NCBI GenBank assembly: GCA_010906965.1
Contig: JAAFHB010000007.1
Span: 1-53,910 of the forward strand
Reading direction: 5' to 3'
Length of the DNA: 53,910 nt
DNA from: Mariniphaga sp.
GTDB lineage: Bacteria; Bacteroidota; Bacteroidia; Bacteroidales; Prolixibacteraceae
Shown here: in pieces, positions 35,638-44,513 of the stretch
Position numbering within the stretch: position 1 is the first letter of the stretch
Layout of the letters: every line of letters begins with the position of its first letter
Notes under the pieces: model-generated
The model's database searches: none
Told to the model about the DNA's origin: nothing
What the model saw: only the letters and a program-made list of their open reading frames with translations
Made by a program: the position numbers and the translations under genes

Positions 35638-37644
35638 TTATTTAAAGATACTCCTTTCCCAACTATCCCGCCATCTGATTAAAAATTTATCATCTTCAAT
35701 AGTTACCGGAAGCCATATATGTCTGCTATCGTATGGATTTTCAGGCTTATTAATATCAAACATGGCGATATAGGCATCATTTCTACCAATAACAGGAATG
35801 ATGAAAGTAGATTGACCGCCAAAAGTTTTCTCTTTACCAAACCCATTTTCGGGATTCACTCCTTCGCATGGATTGCCTTGCGACAACCAGGGGCCTGTTA
35901 GTGATTTACTGGTAAAGTATCTCGCAGGATTTGGATCCCAACCAGTTGATCCGGATCCTAATAAGTGGTAGGTTCCATTTCGTTTAACTATGGCTGGCCC
36001 CTCTGTTTTTTCTGTTATCCCATCACAAACTACATACTCCCCCACGGGCAGTAAATAATCATCACTCATTTTGCCTGCCACAAATGCCTTATCTGGCTTT
36101 CTGACAGTCAGATGATACAAGTCTCCGTTCTCCTCCTGAAACATAGCGTAATCTCCCGAGCCATTTGGGGAGCCTGCACCCAGGAATTTGTGACTATAAG
36201 CGAATGGTCCACAGGGACGATCAGATAGAGCAACGCCGACATAGCCTGTGGTAACCCCTTTTCCCTTCAGGTAAAGCTTGAAAAACGCAACAAACTTTTT
36301 TGTCTTGGCATTGTAAACTACCTTGGGTCGGTCAAAATTGCACTCGTATGCCAGGTCGTGACTATCATCGTTATAAACCAGCGATAAAACCAATCCCTTA
36401 TCAGACCAGGTGATCAGATCAGCTGAAGTATAGCAATGGATGCCACCGTCAGCAAATGTTTTCTCGGAAAGCCCTTCAATTTTATGTGTTCCATACCAAT
36501 AATAAATGCCACAGTAGTAAAGAATTCCTCCGCCATGTGCATTAATTGGATTGCCATCTGAATTATTCCACACCTGCCCGGGATGTATTTGAGTTGCCTT
36601 ATTTTTTTTGCGATGTTTAAAATCACTTAAGTCCCAGGCATCATGCCAGGTGATCGACATTTTGCCTTCAGTGAAATCAATTGGCAGCCAGATATACCTT
36701 CCGGTAACCGGATTTTCAGGTTTCCAGCTATCGAACATCGCAATATAAGCATTGGCTATTCCCTGAACCGGAATAAAATAAGCTGACTGCCCCCCATACG
36801 TTTTTTCGACACCAAGGCTATCAATCGGGTTATATCCACTGCAAGGATTTCCGTGGTACGTCCATTCGCCCATGATATTTTCGGCGGTATAATAACGGGC
36901 GGCATTGGGTTTCCAGCCGCTCGAACCAGAGCCTAACAGGTGATAAACACCATTTCTTTTAATAACTGCGGGTGCTTCGGTATGCAATTTTATTCCTTTG
37001 CAAACCTGATAATTACCTTCAGGATAATAATAGTCACTATCCAACCTGCCAATTACAAAGGCTTTGTCGGGTTTACGAACCGTTAAATGGTAAAGGCTGC
37101 CATCATCGTCCACGAACATGGAAAAATCTCCCGATCCATTGGGCGAACCTCCTCCATGAAATTTATGGTGATAGGTGAATGGCCCGGTTGGTTTATCGGC
37201 AATGGCTACCCCCACATTACTTGTTTCGTAGCCAACACCTTTCAGGTAAAGTTTGAAGTAAGCAACAAATTGCCTGTTCTTTTCATTGTAAACTACTTTG
37301 GGTCTTTCGAGGATACAACCATAAGCGAGGTCACTTTTTTCATCCTTATAATCAACACTCAAAACTACGCCTTCATCATTCCAGTTTATTAAGTCAGTGG
37401 AAGAATAACAGTGGATTCCGCCATCGGCAAACTGCGCTTCCGATTTGCCTTGCAGCTTGTGTTCGCCATACCAATAATATTTCCCTTCGAAGAAAATAAC
37501 CCCGCCGCCGTGTGCATTGATCGGATTTCCGTTGGTATCACGCCAAACTTGTGCCGGTTTTATATCCGACTGATTTTTCTGAGCTTCTGTTATTTCAGGA
37601 TAACAGATGAAAAAAAATACAAGTGAAAGATACAGTGTTTTCAT
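35638..37644 (-). CDS. Two-propeller GH43-type enzyme (exo-beta-1,3-galactanase-like)
   Basis: 668 residues with a signal peptide (1-21) and two related five-bladed-propeller domains (about 28-345 and 352-668). Each starts with GNPINAHGGG, WYG(E/T)HK and GGIHCY(S/T)S, the pattern of GH43 galactan exo-beta-1,3-galactosidases (GH43_24/34 type). Both have the TE(A/G)PA(V/I)(I/V)KRNG(V/T)YHLLGSGS general-acid block and GGQS, whose Gln is proposed to act as catalyst in that subfamily. The Glu of ERPKV, important in characterised members, is present in domain 1 (Glu113), but domain 2 has NFDRPKV with Asp. The single-domain paralogue is at 43435-44460. It would shorten beta-1,3-galactan backbones, or a related structure, from the end. 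The start is 21 bases after the GH97 stop. Confidence 0.75.
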   Translation of the reverse strand: MKTLYLSLVFFFICYPEITEAQKNQSDIKPAQVWRDTNGNPINAHGGGVIFFEGKYYWYGEHKLQGKSEAQFADGGIHCYSSTDLINWNDEGVVLSVDYKDEKSDLAYGCILERPKVVYNEKNRQFVAYFKLYLKGVGYETSNVGVAIADKPTGPFTYHHKFHGGGSPNGSGDFSMFVDDDGSLYHLTVRKPDKAFVIGRLDSDYYYPEGNYQVCKGIKLHTEAPAVIKRNGVYHLLGSGSSGWKPNAARYYTAENIMGEWTYHGNPCSGYNPIDSLGVEKTYGGQSAYFIPVQGIANAYIAMFDSWKPENPVTGRYIWLPIDFTEGKMSITWHDAWDLSDFKHRKKNKATQIHPGQVWNNSDGNPINAHGGGILYYCGIYYWYGTHKIEGLSEKTFADGGIHCYTSADLITWSDKGLVLSLVYNDDSHDLAYECNFDRPKVVYNAKTKKFVAFFKLYLKGKGVTTGYVGVALSDRPCGPFAYSHKFLGAGSPNGSGDYAMFQEENGDLYHLTVRKPDKAFVAGKMSDDYLLPVGEYVVCDGITEKTEGPAIVKRNGTYHLLGSGSTGWDPNPARYFTSKSLTGPWLSQGNPCEGVNPENGFGKEKTFGGQSTFIIPVIGRNDAYIAMFDINKPENPYDSRHIWLPVTIEDDKFLIRWRDSWERSIFK

Positions 37645-37665
37645 ATTTGTGACAGGTTCAATACA

Positions 37666-39585
37666 TTACAACTTTTTAATAATCACGCAGGCACCTCCAC
37701 CTGCGGCAAGTTTAACAGTTACTTTGTCTGATGTTTTTAAAATCATCGTTTCCGTTTTCAACACTTCGCGATTGGTGAGGTAATGCGCGTTTTCTCCATC
37801 CTGAACAATGGTTACTTCATATTTTCCCTTCTTCAGGAAGCGAAGCGGAATCGTCAGCTCGCGGGACGATTCGTTGGTTGCAGCGCCAACCAGCCAGTTC
37901 CCATCATTGGCCTGCCGGGCCATCACGATGTATTGGCCAATCTCTCCGGAAAGCGTCTTGCTCTCCAGCCAAGGCATTTTCTGCGAGGCGATAAATTTCA
38001 ACAGATCAGGATATTTGCGGTAATACTCCGGAACGTCGGGTAGAATGGTTGCCCCCGAAAAGACGATCAGGGTGCGTGCAGCTTCCGAAACCAAGGTGGA
38101 AGGAACCGGCTGATTTTCATCAGTACGTGTCGTTTTTCCCTGACGCAGATCGAACATGCCATTATTCATATCGATCGGACCGGCCACCATATTGACAAAA
38201 ACGGTCGTCACAAAAGTAGATGGGACGAAAACGTGATGCCCATCGAGCTGGGCATGGCAAAACTCGCGCGTTACTGCGTTTGGGAAAGTACGCATTTGTC
38301 CGTACGGATGAACAGGTCCATCGTGAAAATCGCAAAGCAGATGATTTTGTGCGCAGAGTTCGGTGATTTTTCGCGTCCAGGCATTTTTCTCTGCCGGAGT
38401 ACCCCGCATAAATCCATATTTGATCCCTGCGGCTCCCCAGTCACCATATTGTTTCAATGTTTGCTCAATCGGGAATTTCCGGCCACCAACATCGTTCAGA
38501 TAGAGCCATATTCCAACCCCTTTTTCTTTGCCATATTGAAGTAAACGCCTTACATCATTGGCTTTATCACCTTTTACCGGATCAGATTCTGATTCGTGTT
38601 CAGGACCATACCAATTGGCATCCAAAACAAGGTAGCGAATGTTGTTTTCAGCAGCAAAATCGACCATGCGAACCCACGAAGGATAACTCATTGAATAAGT
38701 GAAACCATCAACCTGAGCTCCGTCAATGCGCCAGTCCCAGACAGCAACGCCGGGTTTTACCCACGAAAAATCGCCCTCGGCAGGAGGATTCAGCAGTTCA
38801 ATCAAATGAGAGTCAACCAAACTGCCCGGAGTTTTTCCACAGAGGATCACCCGCCAGGCTGAATGAAAACCGGCTTCCAGTTTCGCCGGATTGGAAACCA
38901 CCGAAAAAGCAGTACTGCCTTTTTGAGATTGCAGAACCAACGGATCACCAGCCTCCAAATCTGCTTCATGGATGGCCAGATACCGATCGTTGCCGGCTTT
39001 AACGGTCATCACCGGCAATCGTTTTCCATCACTTTCCGATAGTTTTTCGGGACCAATATTCGCATTTTCTCCATTGTAAAACCAGGCGGTGTAGTCGCCC
39101 GCGAAACGGTATTCTGTTAATTCACTTGTTGCTGACAAACTGTTTTTCTCCTCTGCGGGAACAACGTAACGGAAGGCGACTCCATCGTTATAAATACGCG
39201 ATTCAACACGCAAACGCCGGAGGCCGGATGATTCAGTACCCGCCAGATTCAGGATTAACTCATTGTATTCATCCGGAACAACAGAACGCTTTCCCCAAAC
39301 GGGCTTCCAAAACGAAAGCACCGAATGTTGTTTTGAATTTTCGATCATCCAATCCGACGAAGGGGCCGAGACTGTTTTCCCGGCACCATATCCCAGTGGC
39401 GAATCGGCAATAACAGTCTGTTTCCAGGCTTTCAATGAATAAGTTAAAGAACCATCTTTAGCCAGTTGAAATGTAACGACAAGATTTCCATTGGGCGACG
39501 AAACCGATTTAATGTTCGGAGCAGAACTACTTTGAAAGGAATTCAAAATGAGCAGGAAGAAAAAAGAATAGAAATAACTTTTCAT
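37666..39585 (-). CDS. GH97 glycosidase, non-retaining-type active site
   Basis: 639 residues with a signal peptide (about 1-21). Domain order is that of GH97: N-terminal sandwich starting SPNGNLVVTFQLAKDGSLTY (30-49), TIM barrel from about 285 (VWDWRIDG, YLVLDANWYG, GVGIWLY, GIKYGFMRG, MRTFPNAVTREF), and a C-terminal sandwich. Retaining GH97 alpha-galactosidases have an Asp nucleophile in a GIKxDF-type motif; here the place is Gly391 (IKYGFM), as expected for inverting members. The other inverting-type carboxylates are not obvious: IVFSGATIL has no Glu. Specificity may be alpha-glucoside, alpha-galactoside or beta-L-arabinopyranoside. It begins a transcript with a 282-base upstream region holding repeats and a gene remnant. 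Confidence 0.8.
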   Translation of the reverse strand: MKSYFYSFFFLLILNSFQSSSAPNIKSVSSPNGNLVVTFQLAKDGSLTYSLKAWKQTVIADSPLGYGAGKTVSAPSSDWMIENSKQHSVLSFWKPVWGKRSVVPDEYNELILNLAGTESSGLRRLRVESRIYNDGVAFRYVVPAEEKNSLSATSELTEYRFAGDYTAWFYNGENANIGPEKLSESDGKRLPVMTVKAGNDRYLAIHEADLEAGDPLVLQSQKGSTAFSVVSNPAKLEAGFHSAWRVILCGKTPGSLVDSHLIELLNPPAEGDFSWVKPGVAVWDWRIDGAQVDGFTYSMSYPSWVRMVDFAAENNIRYLVLDANWYGPEHESESDPVKGDKANDVRRLLQYGKEKGVGIWLYLNDVGGRKFPIEQTLKQYGDWGAAGIKYGFMRGTPAEKNAWTRKITELCAQNHLLCDFHDGPVHPYGQMRTFPNAVTREFCHAQLDGHHVFVPSTFVTTVFVNMVAGPIDMNNGMFDLRQGKTTRTDENQPVPSTLVSEAARTLIVFSGATILPDVPEYYRKYPDLLKFIASQKMPWLESKTLSGEIGQYIVMARQANDGNWLVGAATNESSRELTIPLRFLKKGKYEVTIVQDGENAHYLTNREVLKTETMILKTSDKVTVKLAAGGGACVIIKKL

Positions 39586-39636
39586 GTTTTATGCTGGTTT
39601 ATTGGTTCTTAAGCTACAAAAATAAAAAAAAATAAC

Positions 39637-39677
39637 TCATGTCAAATTCATTATTTAAATATAAATCATGTCAAATT
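39637..39677. repeat. TCATGTCAAATT direct repeat upstream of GH97
   Basis: TCATGTCAAATT occurs at 39637-39648 and 39666-39677, 29 bases apart. On the minus strand each copy reads AATTTGACATGA, giving two TTTG elements spaced like the -33 TTTG and the -7 TAnnTTTG of Bacteroidota promoters, although the -7 copy (TGAATTTG) is imperfect. The copies lie 52-92 bases upstream of the GH97 ATG (39585). Either a promoter or a regulator site. Confidence 0.4.
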
Positions 39678-39744
39678 TTTCCATTCTCCTGACGAATTTA
39701 GCCCAAAGGGATAAGATGTTTATTGAAAACGAAACACCCACCAA

Positions 39745-39838
39745 ACCTTCCAGTGGAGTAGATGTTCCATCTGCCCAAAGAATATTTAAGTTGGAAACAG
39801 GCGGATGCTTAGCCAGACTCCAGTCCATCAAGTAAAAT
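39745..39838 (-). pseudogene. Remnant of a propeller glycosidase (same family as 42309-43385)
   Basis: The minus strand encodes MDWSLAKHPPVSNLNILWAD followed by GTSTPLEG, clearly matching LDWKLAKHPLVSDLNIHWAD and GTTTKLEA of the intact protein at 42309-43385. The DNA is also similar. Nothing else of the gene is left: a small internal gap follows FY, and the sequence before and after is unrelated. The fragment sits in the 282-base gap between GH2 and GH97, so an extra copy of this family once stood here and was deleted. Confidence 0.75.
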
Positions 39839-39867
39839 ATTATCGCTCATGGCTCGTTTCATCTTTT

Positions 39868-41904
39868 TTATTGCTTTATTCCTGAATCATAAACCTTAAA
39901 TCCACCTGCATTTTCTACCACAATTGTAGTTGCTGCCGAGGGTTTGTTCATTTTTATTTGGGTAGATTCGCCCGGATTCAGCACGGGCAAAGGATATTTT
40001 TTTACAATTTTGTTGTCTGAAACTAAAACCAGCCTGAAGTTTTTAAGGGTATAGGAAGGGAAATCAGCCCGGGCACTGATCGAGAGAACACCTTTATCAT
40101 AGACAACTGTCACCGGCGAAAGATCTCTCTGGAATGAAGTGTAGAGTCCGCGCGGTTTACGGTTGGTATCCACAATTCCCCATTCGCGGTAGCCACTTGA
40201 ATTGGTATTGGTAAAACGACTCAGGTAATCGTTGAAACTCCAGTAGGATATGCCGCAGACATAGGGATTGCGTCGTACAATGCTGATAACTCCATTGAGG
40301 TAATCTATCCGTTCCTGTTCACTTTTTACAAAATCGGCACGCTGACCAAATTCGGAGACAAAAACAGGCTTATCAGGATATTTCTGATGGATATTTTGTA
40401 ATGATTTTTCAAACTGCTCCAGGCCTGAATAAAGATTGATGCAGATAAAATCGCAATGGCGGTAACTGTCGTGGGGAGGCAACAGGTTTTGGGCATTTCC
40501 GGCAGAACCAAGCGCCATAAAAGTAATCAGCCTGGTGGTGTCCAATTCCAGGTATTTTTCTCGCTGGAAAAGGGTCCACTCATCTCCTTCCGGGGTCCAG
40601 CTTTGGTACTCATTGCCGGTGCTCCATGCTACGATGGACGGACTGTTCCAAAACTCTTCGACCATCTCAGTCATCTGAGCGCGAAACTTCTCTCTTAAGG
40701 TAGCGTTTCCCAGTAATACAGCAGAGAAACCCCAGCTCGGGATTTCCGCAAAAATAAGCGATCCGTTTTCATCGGCCCATTTGTAGAAATGTTTGCTCGT
40801 TGGTGTATGACACAACCTGGCCATCAACATATTACCGTTGCGCTGCAAATCCATATCCATTGAGGCAAGCTCTGAGGGGTCGGTCGATCCGTACTTCGGA
40901 TGGTCAGAATGACGGTTGGCTCCTGCTACCCTGACAGGTTTGCCATTGAGGAGTAATTGTATTCCGTCCTGTTTAAACTCCCTGATTCCAAAGTAGGTTT
41001 TGTAAGATCCAATTACTTTTTTGTCAGCTAATAGGCTCGACTCCACATCGTACAGGTTTGGATTGTCAAAATCCCACAACAGCGTGTTTGAAGCGGATAA
41101 GGTATCCTCCATCACTACTTTCTCCTGAGTCCATGCTTTCAAGCTTACCGTTTTTGAAAGCTGATTTCCGGAGCGTACAGTCTTATGATTTGTCCGCAAG
41201 GTGATTGCAGGCTGAAGGGCAATAACTGTATCCCTGAAAGTTTTGTTTTCGATCCAGGTGATGATTTTAAACCGGGAACTGCCTGTCTTCAAGTCAGGTG
41301 CTGATTCGATTTTTTGTTTGGAGATGTAAATTTTTGAGGTAATTTCGAGCGTCACATCCCTCGTAATTCCCCCGAACTCGTACCAGGGAAAAAGCTGGTC
41401 GTTTGGATTCTTACCGGTTCTTGCCCCAGGTATTTCAAGCTGGTTCCAGGAATTGTCGGCTTCAACCACCAGGAAATTCACATCCGGATACTTTACTTTT
41501 TGAGTGATATCCAGCGTAAACGGGGTATAACCGCCTTCGTGCATACCCACCAACTCACCATTGAGGAATATCCGGCATTTGTAATAAACAGCTTCAAATT
41601 TCAGTCTTACAGACGAATTGGCCACATCAGCCGGAAGTTTAAATCCTTTTCGGTACCAGGCTTTCCCGATGAAATTATACCGTGTGTCGATGCTCCAGCA
41701 ATGTGGAACAGTTACCTGATCCCATCCGGCTGCTAGCAGATTTGTATTGTCTTTTGCCTGTTCCCAGGGCAGATGCCAGTCGTTCTGTTCTCCTACATTT
41801 GTCGGATCAATGGCAAAACTCCATTTCCCGTTCAGCGAAATAATCTGGGCATTCGCTGAAACAGCAAAAATTAAAACAAGTACAATCAATTTTATCTTTT
41901 TCAT
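39868..41904 (-). CDS. GH2 glycosidase (beta-galactosidase/beta-glucuronidase-like)
   Basis: 678 residues with a signal peptide (1-19). GH2 order: sugar-binding sandwich (about 22-190, WYRKGFKLP, VYYKCRIFLNGELVGMHEGG), immunoglobulin-like domain (about 195-300), then TIM barrel from GKPVRVAGANRHSDHP (321-336). Acid/base Glu432 lies in STGNEYQSW and nucleophile Glu518 in VSEFGQR. The short C-terminal domain (about 600-678) is a further sandwich. GH2 covers beta-galactosidases, beta-glucuronidases and beta-mannosidases; WYEFGGITRD is common to the first two. It could remove non-reducing beta-Gal or beta-GlcA from galactan side chains. A 404-base gap lies upstream and a remnant with repeats lies downstream. 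Confidence 0.88.
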   Translation of the reverse strand: MKKIKLIVLVLIFAVSANAQIISLNGKWSFAIDPTNVGEQNDWHLPWEQAKDNTNLLAAGWDQVTVPHCWSIDTRYNFIGKAWYRKGFKLPADVANSSVRLKFEAVYYKCRIFLNGELVGMHEGGYTPFTLDITQKVKYPDVNFLVVEADNSWNQLEIPGARTGKNPNDQLFPWYEFGGITRDVTLEITSKIYISKQKIESAPDLKTGSSRFKIITWIENKTFRDTVIALQPAITLRTNHKTVRSGNQLSKTVSLKAWTQEKVVMEDTLSASNTLLWDFDNPNLYDVESSLLADKKVIGSYKTYFGIREFKQDGIQLLLNGKPVRVAGANRHSDHPKYGSTDPSELASMDMDLQRNGNMLMARLCHTPTSKHFYKWADENGSLIFAEIPSWGFSAVLLGNATLREKFRAQMTEMVEEFWNSPSIVAWSTGNEYQSWTPEGDEWTLFQREKYLELDTTRLITFMALGSAGNAQNLLPPHDSYRHCDFICINLYSGLEQFEKSLQNIHQKYPDKPVFVSEFGQRADFVKSEQERIDYLNGVISIVRRNPYVCGISYWSFNDYLSRFTNTNSSGYREWGIVDTNRKPRGLYTSFQRDLSPVTVVYDKGVLSISARADFPSYTLKNFRLVLVSDNKIVKKYPLPVLNPGESTQIKMNKPSAATTIVVENAGGFKVYDSGIKQ

Positions 41905-42022
41905 ACTATTTCATTTCTATCCCGAAATTTCAGCGATTTTTTAAACCTGATTAATTTTAGTGAATCAAATATCAATATGTAATAATCAATAATATAAGGT
42001 CCTAAAAGCAAATATTAAATAT

Positions 42023-42134
42023 GGCGGACAAATCTTAGTGCATCTTCGTGACTTGGTGCCTTAGTCCCGTATCTACGGGATGAAAACGGAATGCCACTAA
42101 GTCACTAAGGCAGAAAGGATCACAAAGAACCGCC
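42023..42134. repeat. 112-base foldback (REP/MITE-like) element
   Basis: The element starts with GGCGG (42023-42027) and ends with CCGCC (42130-42134). The inner arms are inverted, imperfect copies of a CTTAGTG/GACTTGGTG/CCTTAG-type sequence (for example GTGCCTTAG near 42056 against CACTAAGTCACTAAGGC near 42095). The centre is a perfect TCCCGTA-TC-TACGGGA hairpin (42065-42080). Similar 'CTAAGTCACTAAGGCAC' sequences are common intergenic repeats in environmental bacteria. It lies in the 404-base gap 41905-42308 between GH2 and the propeller gene. The rest of that gap holds no gene I can defend. Confidence 0.6.
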
Positions 42135-42308
42135 AAATTTAAATTTAGCCAAAATAGGTATAATAATCACATTTACAATATTTTAAAAATGAATTAACTC
42201 AAATGGAATACCATCAAAAAATCGCTGATGCATCGGGACCAGCAGCTGATTATATAAACCATTTGAAAGCAGACACAAAATTTACCCACACGATCCGTCA
42301 TAGAGCCA

Positions 42309-43385
42309 TTATTTCAATGGAATCTGCACATTGTACGAATGTCCGAGGGTTTCGTTTACCGCGCAAAGCAGGGCGACCATTTTCCCGTTTTCGAAGAAGA
42401 GTTGCGGACGTTCCAATGCTTCCAGTTTAGTAGTTGTTCCATCTGCCCAATGAATATTCAGGTCCGAGACCAACGGATGTTTGGCCAGTTTCCAATCTAA
42501 ACCATCGAGCGAATAAAAAAGCACCAGACTGCGGCCTGCTTTGGTGAATGCGCCTTTCATATCTTTAACTATGGCGTAGTAGCAGTTATCCTGATACCAA
42601 ACGAATGGATCTTCAGCCGGGAAATCTATATTTTCGACCGTAAAAATGGGTTTGTTTTGTTTCACAAACGGGCCTTCTGGCTTGTCAGCAATAGCCGTTA
42701 GATGCACCACCGGACCGCCGAAAGGCTGTGGTTTTTTTCGGGCCACTGCTTTGTAAACCATCAGGAAACGGCCATCGGGCATTTGGGTAACGGAAGGATT
42801 GGCCACCATCTGTGCATCGTGCGCTGTTGTATCGGCTGAAATATCAATAAGCGGTTTGTCGAACCTAGTCCACGGACCGTTGGGATCGTCGGCAATGGCA
42901 ACCCCAATGCGCTGATTGTTGCGGTGTGTCCAGTTAAGTTGCGGGCTGGTAATTTTTCCATCGCCAAAATTCCCGGCATAATAGAGGTAATATTTCCCAT
43001 TGAAGAAATGAACGGTTGGGTTGTGCGTGTACATGCCATCCCAGTATTTTGGACCACGATGCGGCAATACAACATCTTTGAACACGAAAGGTCCAAAAGG
43101 TGAATTGGAAACGGCATGGGCTACCTCCGAACTGGTTACCCAGGCCGACATGCCGTATTTTCGTGGCCATCGGGAATAAAAAATGTGGTATTTCTGATCG
43201 ATATGCGACTTAACAAGCGTGCCGCACCAGATATATGAGGTATCGTTGATGAATTTGGCTGTAGATGGGATAGGTTGAATCATGGCATGCAGATCCAGTT
43301 CGCCAGGAGGAACACTTTTCGTTTGAGCAAAGGAACAGTTAGTAAGTGCAATTCCAATTAAAAATATCAAATGCCACGTTTTCAT
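42309..43385 (-). CDS. Single-propeller glycosidase (GH43/GH117-clan)
   Basis: 358 residues with a signal peptide (1-20). Five-bladed propeller: YIWCGTLVKS, FYSRWPRK, WDGMYTHNPTVHFFNGKYYL, NQRIGVAIADDPNGPW, MVANPSVTQMPDGRFLMVYK, AEDPFVWYQDNCYYAIVKD and the ALERPQLFFENGK end. It is the same family as each half of the two-propeller protein at 13970-16096 and as the remnant at 39745-39838. The THNP and AEDP acidic/His blocks fit a GH117 or GH43-type active site, but I cannot settle the sugar. Probably exo-acting in the periplasm. The 49-base gap to the next gene suggests co-transcription with the GH43-like and GH16 genes. Confidence 0.72.
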   Translation of the reverse strand: MKTWHLIFLIGIALTNCSFAQTKSVPPGELDLHAMIQPIPSTAKFINDTSYIWCGTLVKSHIDQKYHIFYSRWPRKYGMSAWVTSSEVAHAVSNSPFGPFVFKDVVLPHRGPKYWDGMYTHNPTVHFFNGKYYLYYAGNFGDGKITSPQLNWTHRNNQRIGVAIADDPNGPWTRFDKPLIDISADTTAHDAQMVANPSVTQMPDGRFLMVYKAVARKKPQPFGGPVVHLTAIADKPEGPFVKQNKPIFTVENIDFPAEDPFVWYQDNCYYAIVKDMKGAFTKAGRSLVLFYSLDGLDWKLAKHPLVSDLNIHWADGTTTKLEALERPQLFFENGKMVALLCAVNETLGHSYNVQIPLK

Positions 43386-43434
43386 TGATTCCTGTTTTAG
43401 TTTATAGTTTCGAAAATACTAACAATTCTATAAT

Positions 43435-44460
43435 TTATTTAAAAATATCCAAATCCCAATTATCAAGCCATTGTATATAAAATTTATTGTCCCTGATATC
43501 CACAGGGAGCCAAATATGCAAGCTTTCGTACGGATTTTCAGGCTTATTAATATCGAACATGGCAACATAGGCATTTGTGTGCCCATGAACTTTCAGAATA
43601 AAAGTAGATTGTCCACCATAGGTTTTATCAGACCCGAGGCCATTTCCGGAATTTGTTCCTGAACATGGATTGCCATGATATTCCCACGGCCCAGTCAAAG
43701 AAGTGCTTGTATAATAGCGTGCAGCGTTGGGAGACCAGCCGCTGGATCCAGAAGCCAGAAGATGATAGACACCATTACGTTTTACGATGGCAGGTGCTTC
43801 TGTCTTTTCCAGAATTCCCTGGCACACTAAATATTTCCCTTCCGGCATGAGATATTCATCATTCATTTTGCCAACAACAAATGCCTTATCGGGCTTTCTC
43901 ACAGTAAGATGATACAAATCTCCATTTTCCTCCTGAAACATGGCGAAATCTCCGGAGCCATTCGGAGAATTTCCTCCAAGAAATTTGTGGCTATAGTTAA
44001 ATGGGCCCAAAGGGCTTTTTGACACGGCTACTCCAACATAGCCCGTTTCACTCCCATGCCCTTTGAGATATAGTTTAAAAAAGGCAACAAAATTGCCGGT
44101 TTTTGCATTGAAAATCACCTTCGGACGATCAAAATTACATTCATTAAACAAGTCATGCCTTTCATCGTCATTCAGGTAAAGCACTCTACCCATATCGTAC
44201 CAAATAGTCAGATCATTAGAGGCATAACAGTGAATCCCGCCATCAGCATGGTTTGTCTCTGAAAGACCTGGTGTTTTGTGGGTACCATACCAATAATATA
44301 TTTCGTTGTAAAAAAGTACACCTCCTCCGTGGGCGTTGATAGGGTTGCCCCGAGAATCATTCCACAATTCTCCCGGCACAATTCGCTTTTTAGAAATATT
44401 ATCCTGAGCATGCAATTGACTCAATCCAATAAATAATAAAAGAATTATTCCATATTTCAT
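43435..44460 (-). CDS. Single-domain GH43-type enzyme (exo-beta-1,3-galactanase-like)
   Basis: 341 residues with a signal peptide (1-18). It shares GNPINAHGGGVLFY, WYGTHK, GGIHCYAS, NFDRPKVIFN, KTEAPAIVKRNGVYHLLASG and the GGQST block with both domains of the enzyme at 35638-37644, being closest to its domain 2 (Asp in NFDRPKV, HDL(F/A)(N/Y)ECNFDR). The family, GH43_24/34-like, includes exo-acting enzymes cutting beta-1,3-galactan and tolerating side chains. It probably works on fragments made by the GH16 enzyme, whose gene is 53 bases upstream. Confidence 0.78.
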   Translation of the reverse strand: MKYGIILLLFIGLSQLHAQDNISKKRIVPGELWNDSRGNPINAHGGGVLFYNEIYYWYGTHKTPGLSETNHADGGIHCYASNDLTIWYDMGRVLYLNDDERHDLFNECNFDRPKVIFNAKTGNFVAFFKLYLKGHGSETGYVGVAVSKSPLGPFNYSHKFLGGNSPNGSGDFAMFQEENGDLYHLTVRKPDKAFVVGKMNDEYLMPEGKYLVCQGILEKTEAPAIVKRNGVYHLLASGSSGWSPNAARYYTSTSLTGPWEYHGNPCSGTNSGNGLGSDKTYGGQSTFILKVHGHTNAYVAMFDINKPENPYESLHIWLPVDIRDNKFYIQWLDNWDLDIFK

Positions 44461-44513
44461 CTTCGTCTTTTTTGGCAGCGAATGTTCATTAGGATTTCAG
44501 TTTAGTTCAGTTT

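Noticed and set aside
42203..42430. Plus-strand frame with protein-like start MEYHQKIADASGPAADYINH
   Set aside because: The composition looks natural, but only the first about 35 codons lie outside the propeller gene on the other strand and there is no recognisable family. It may be a fossil fragment; too weak to annotate.
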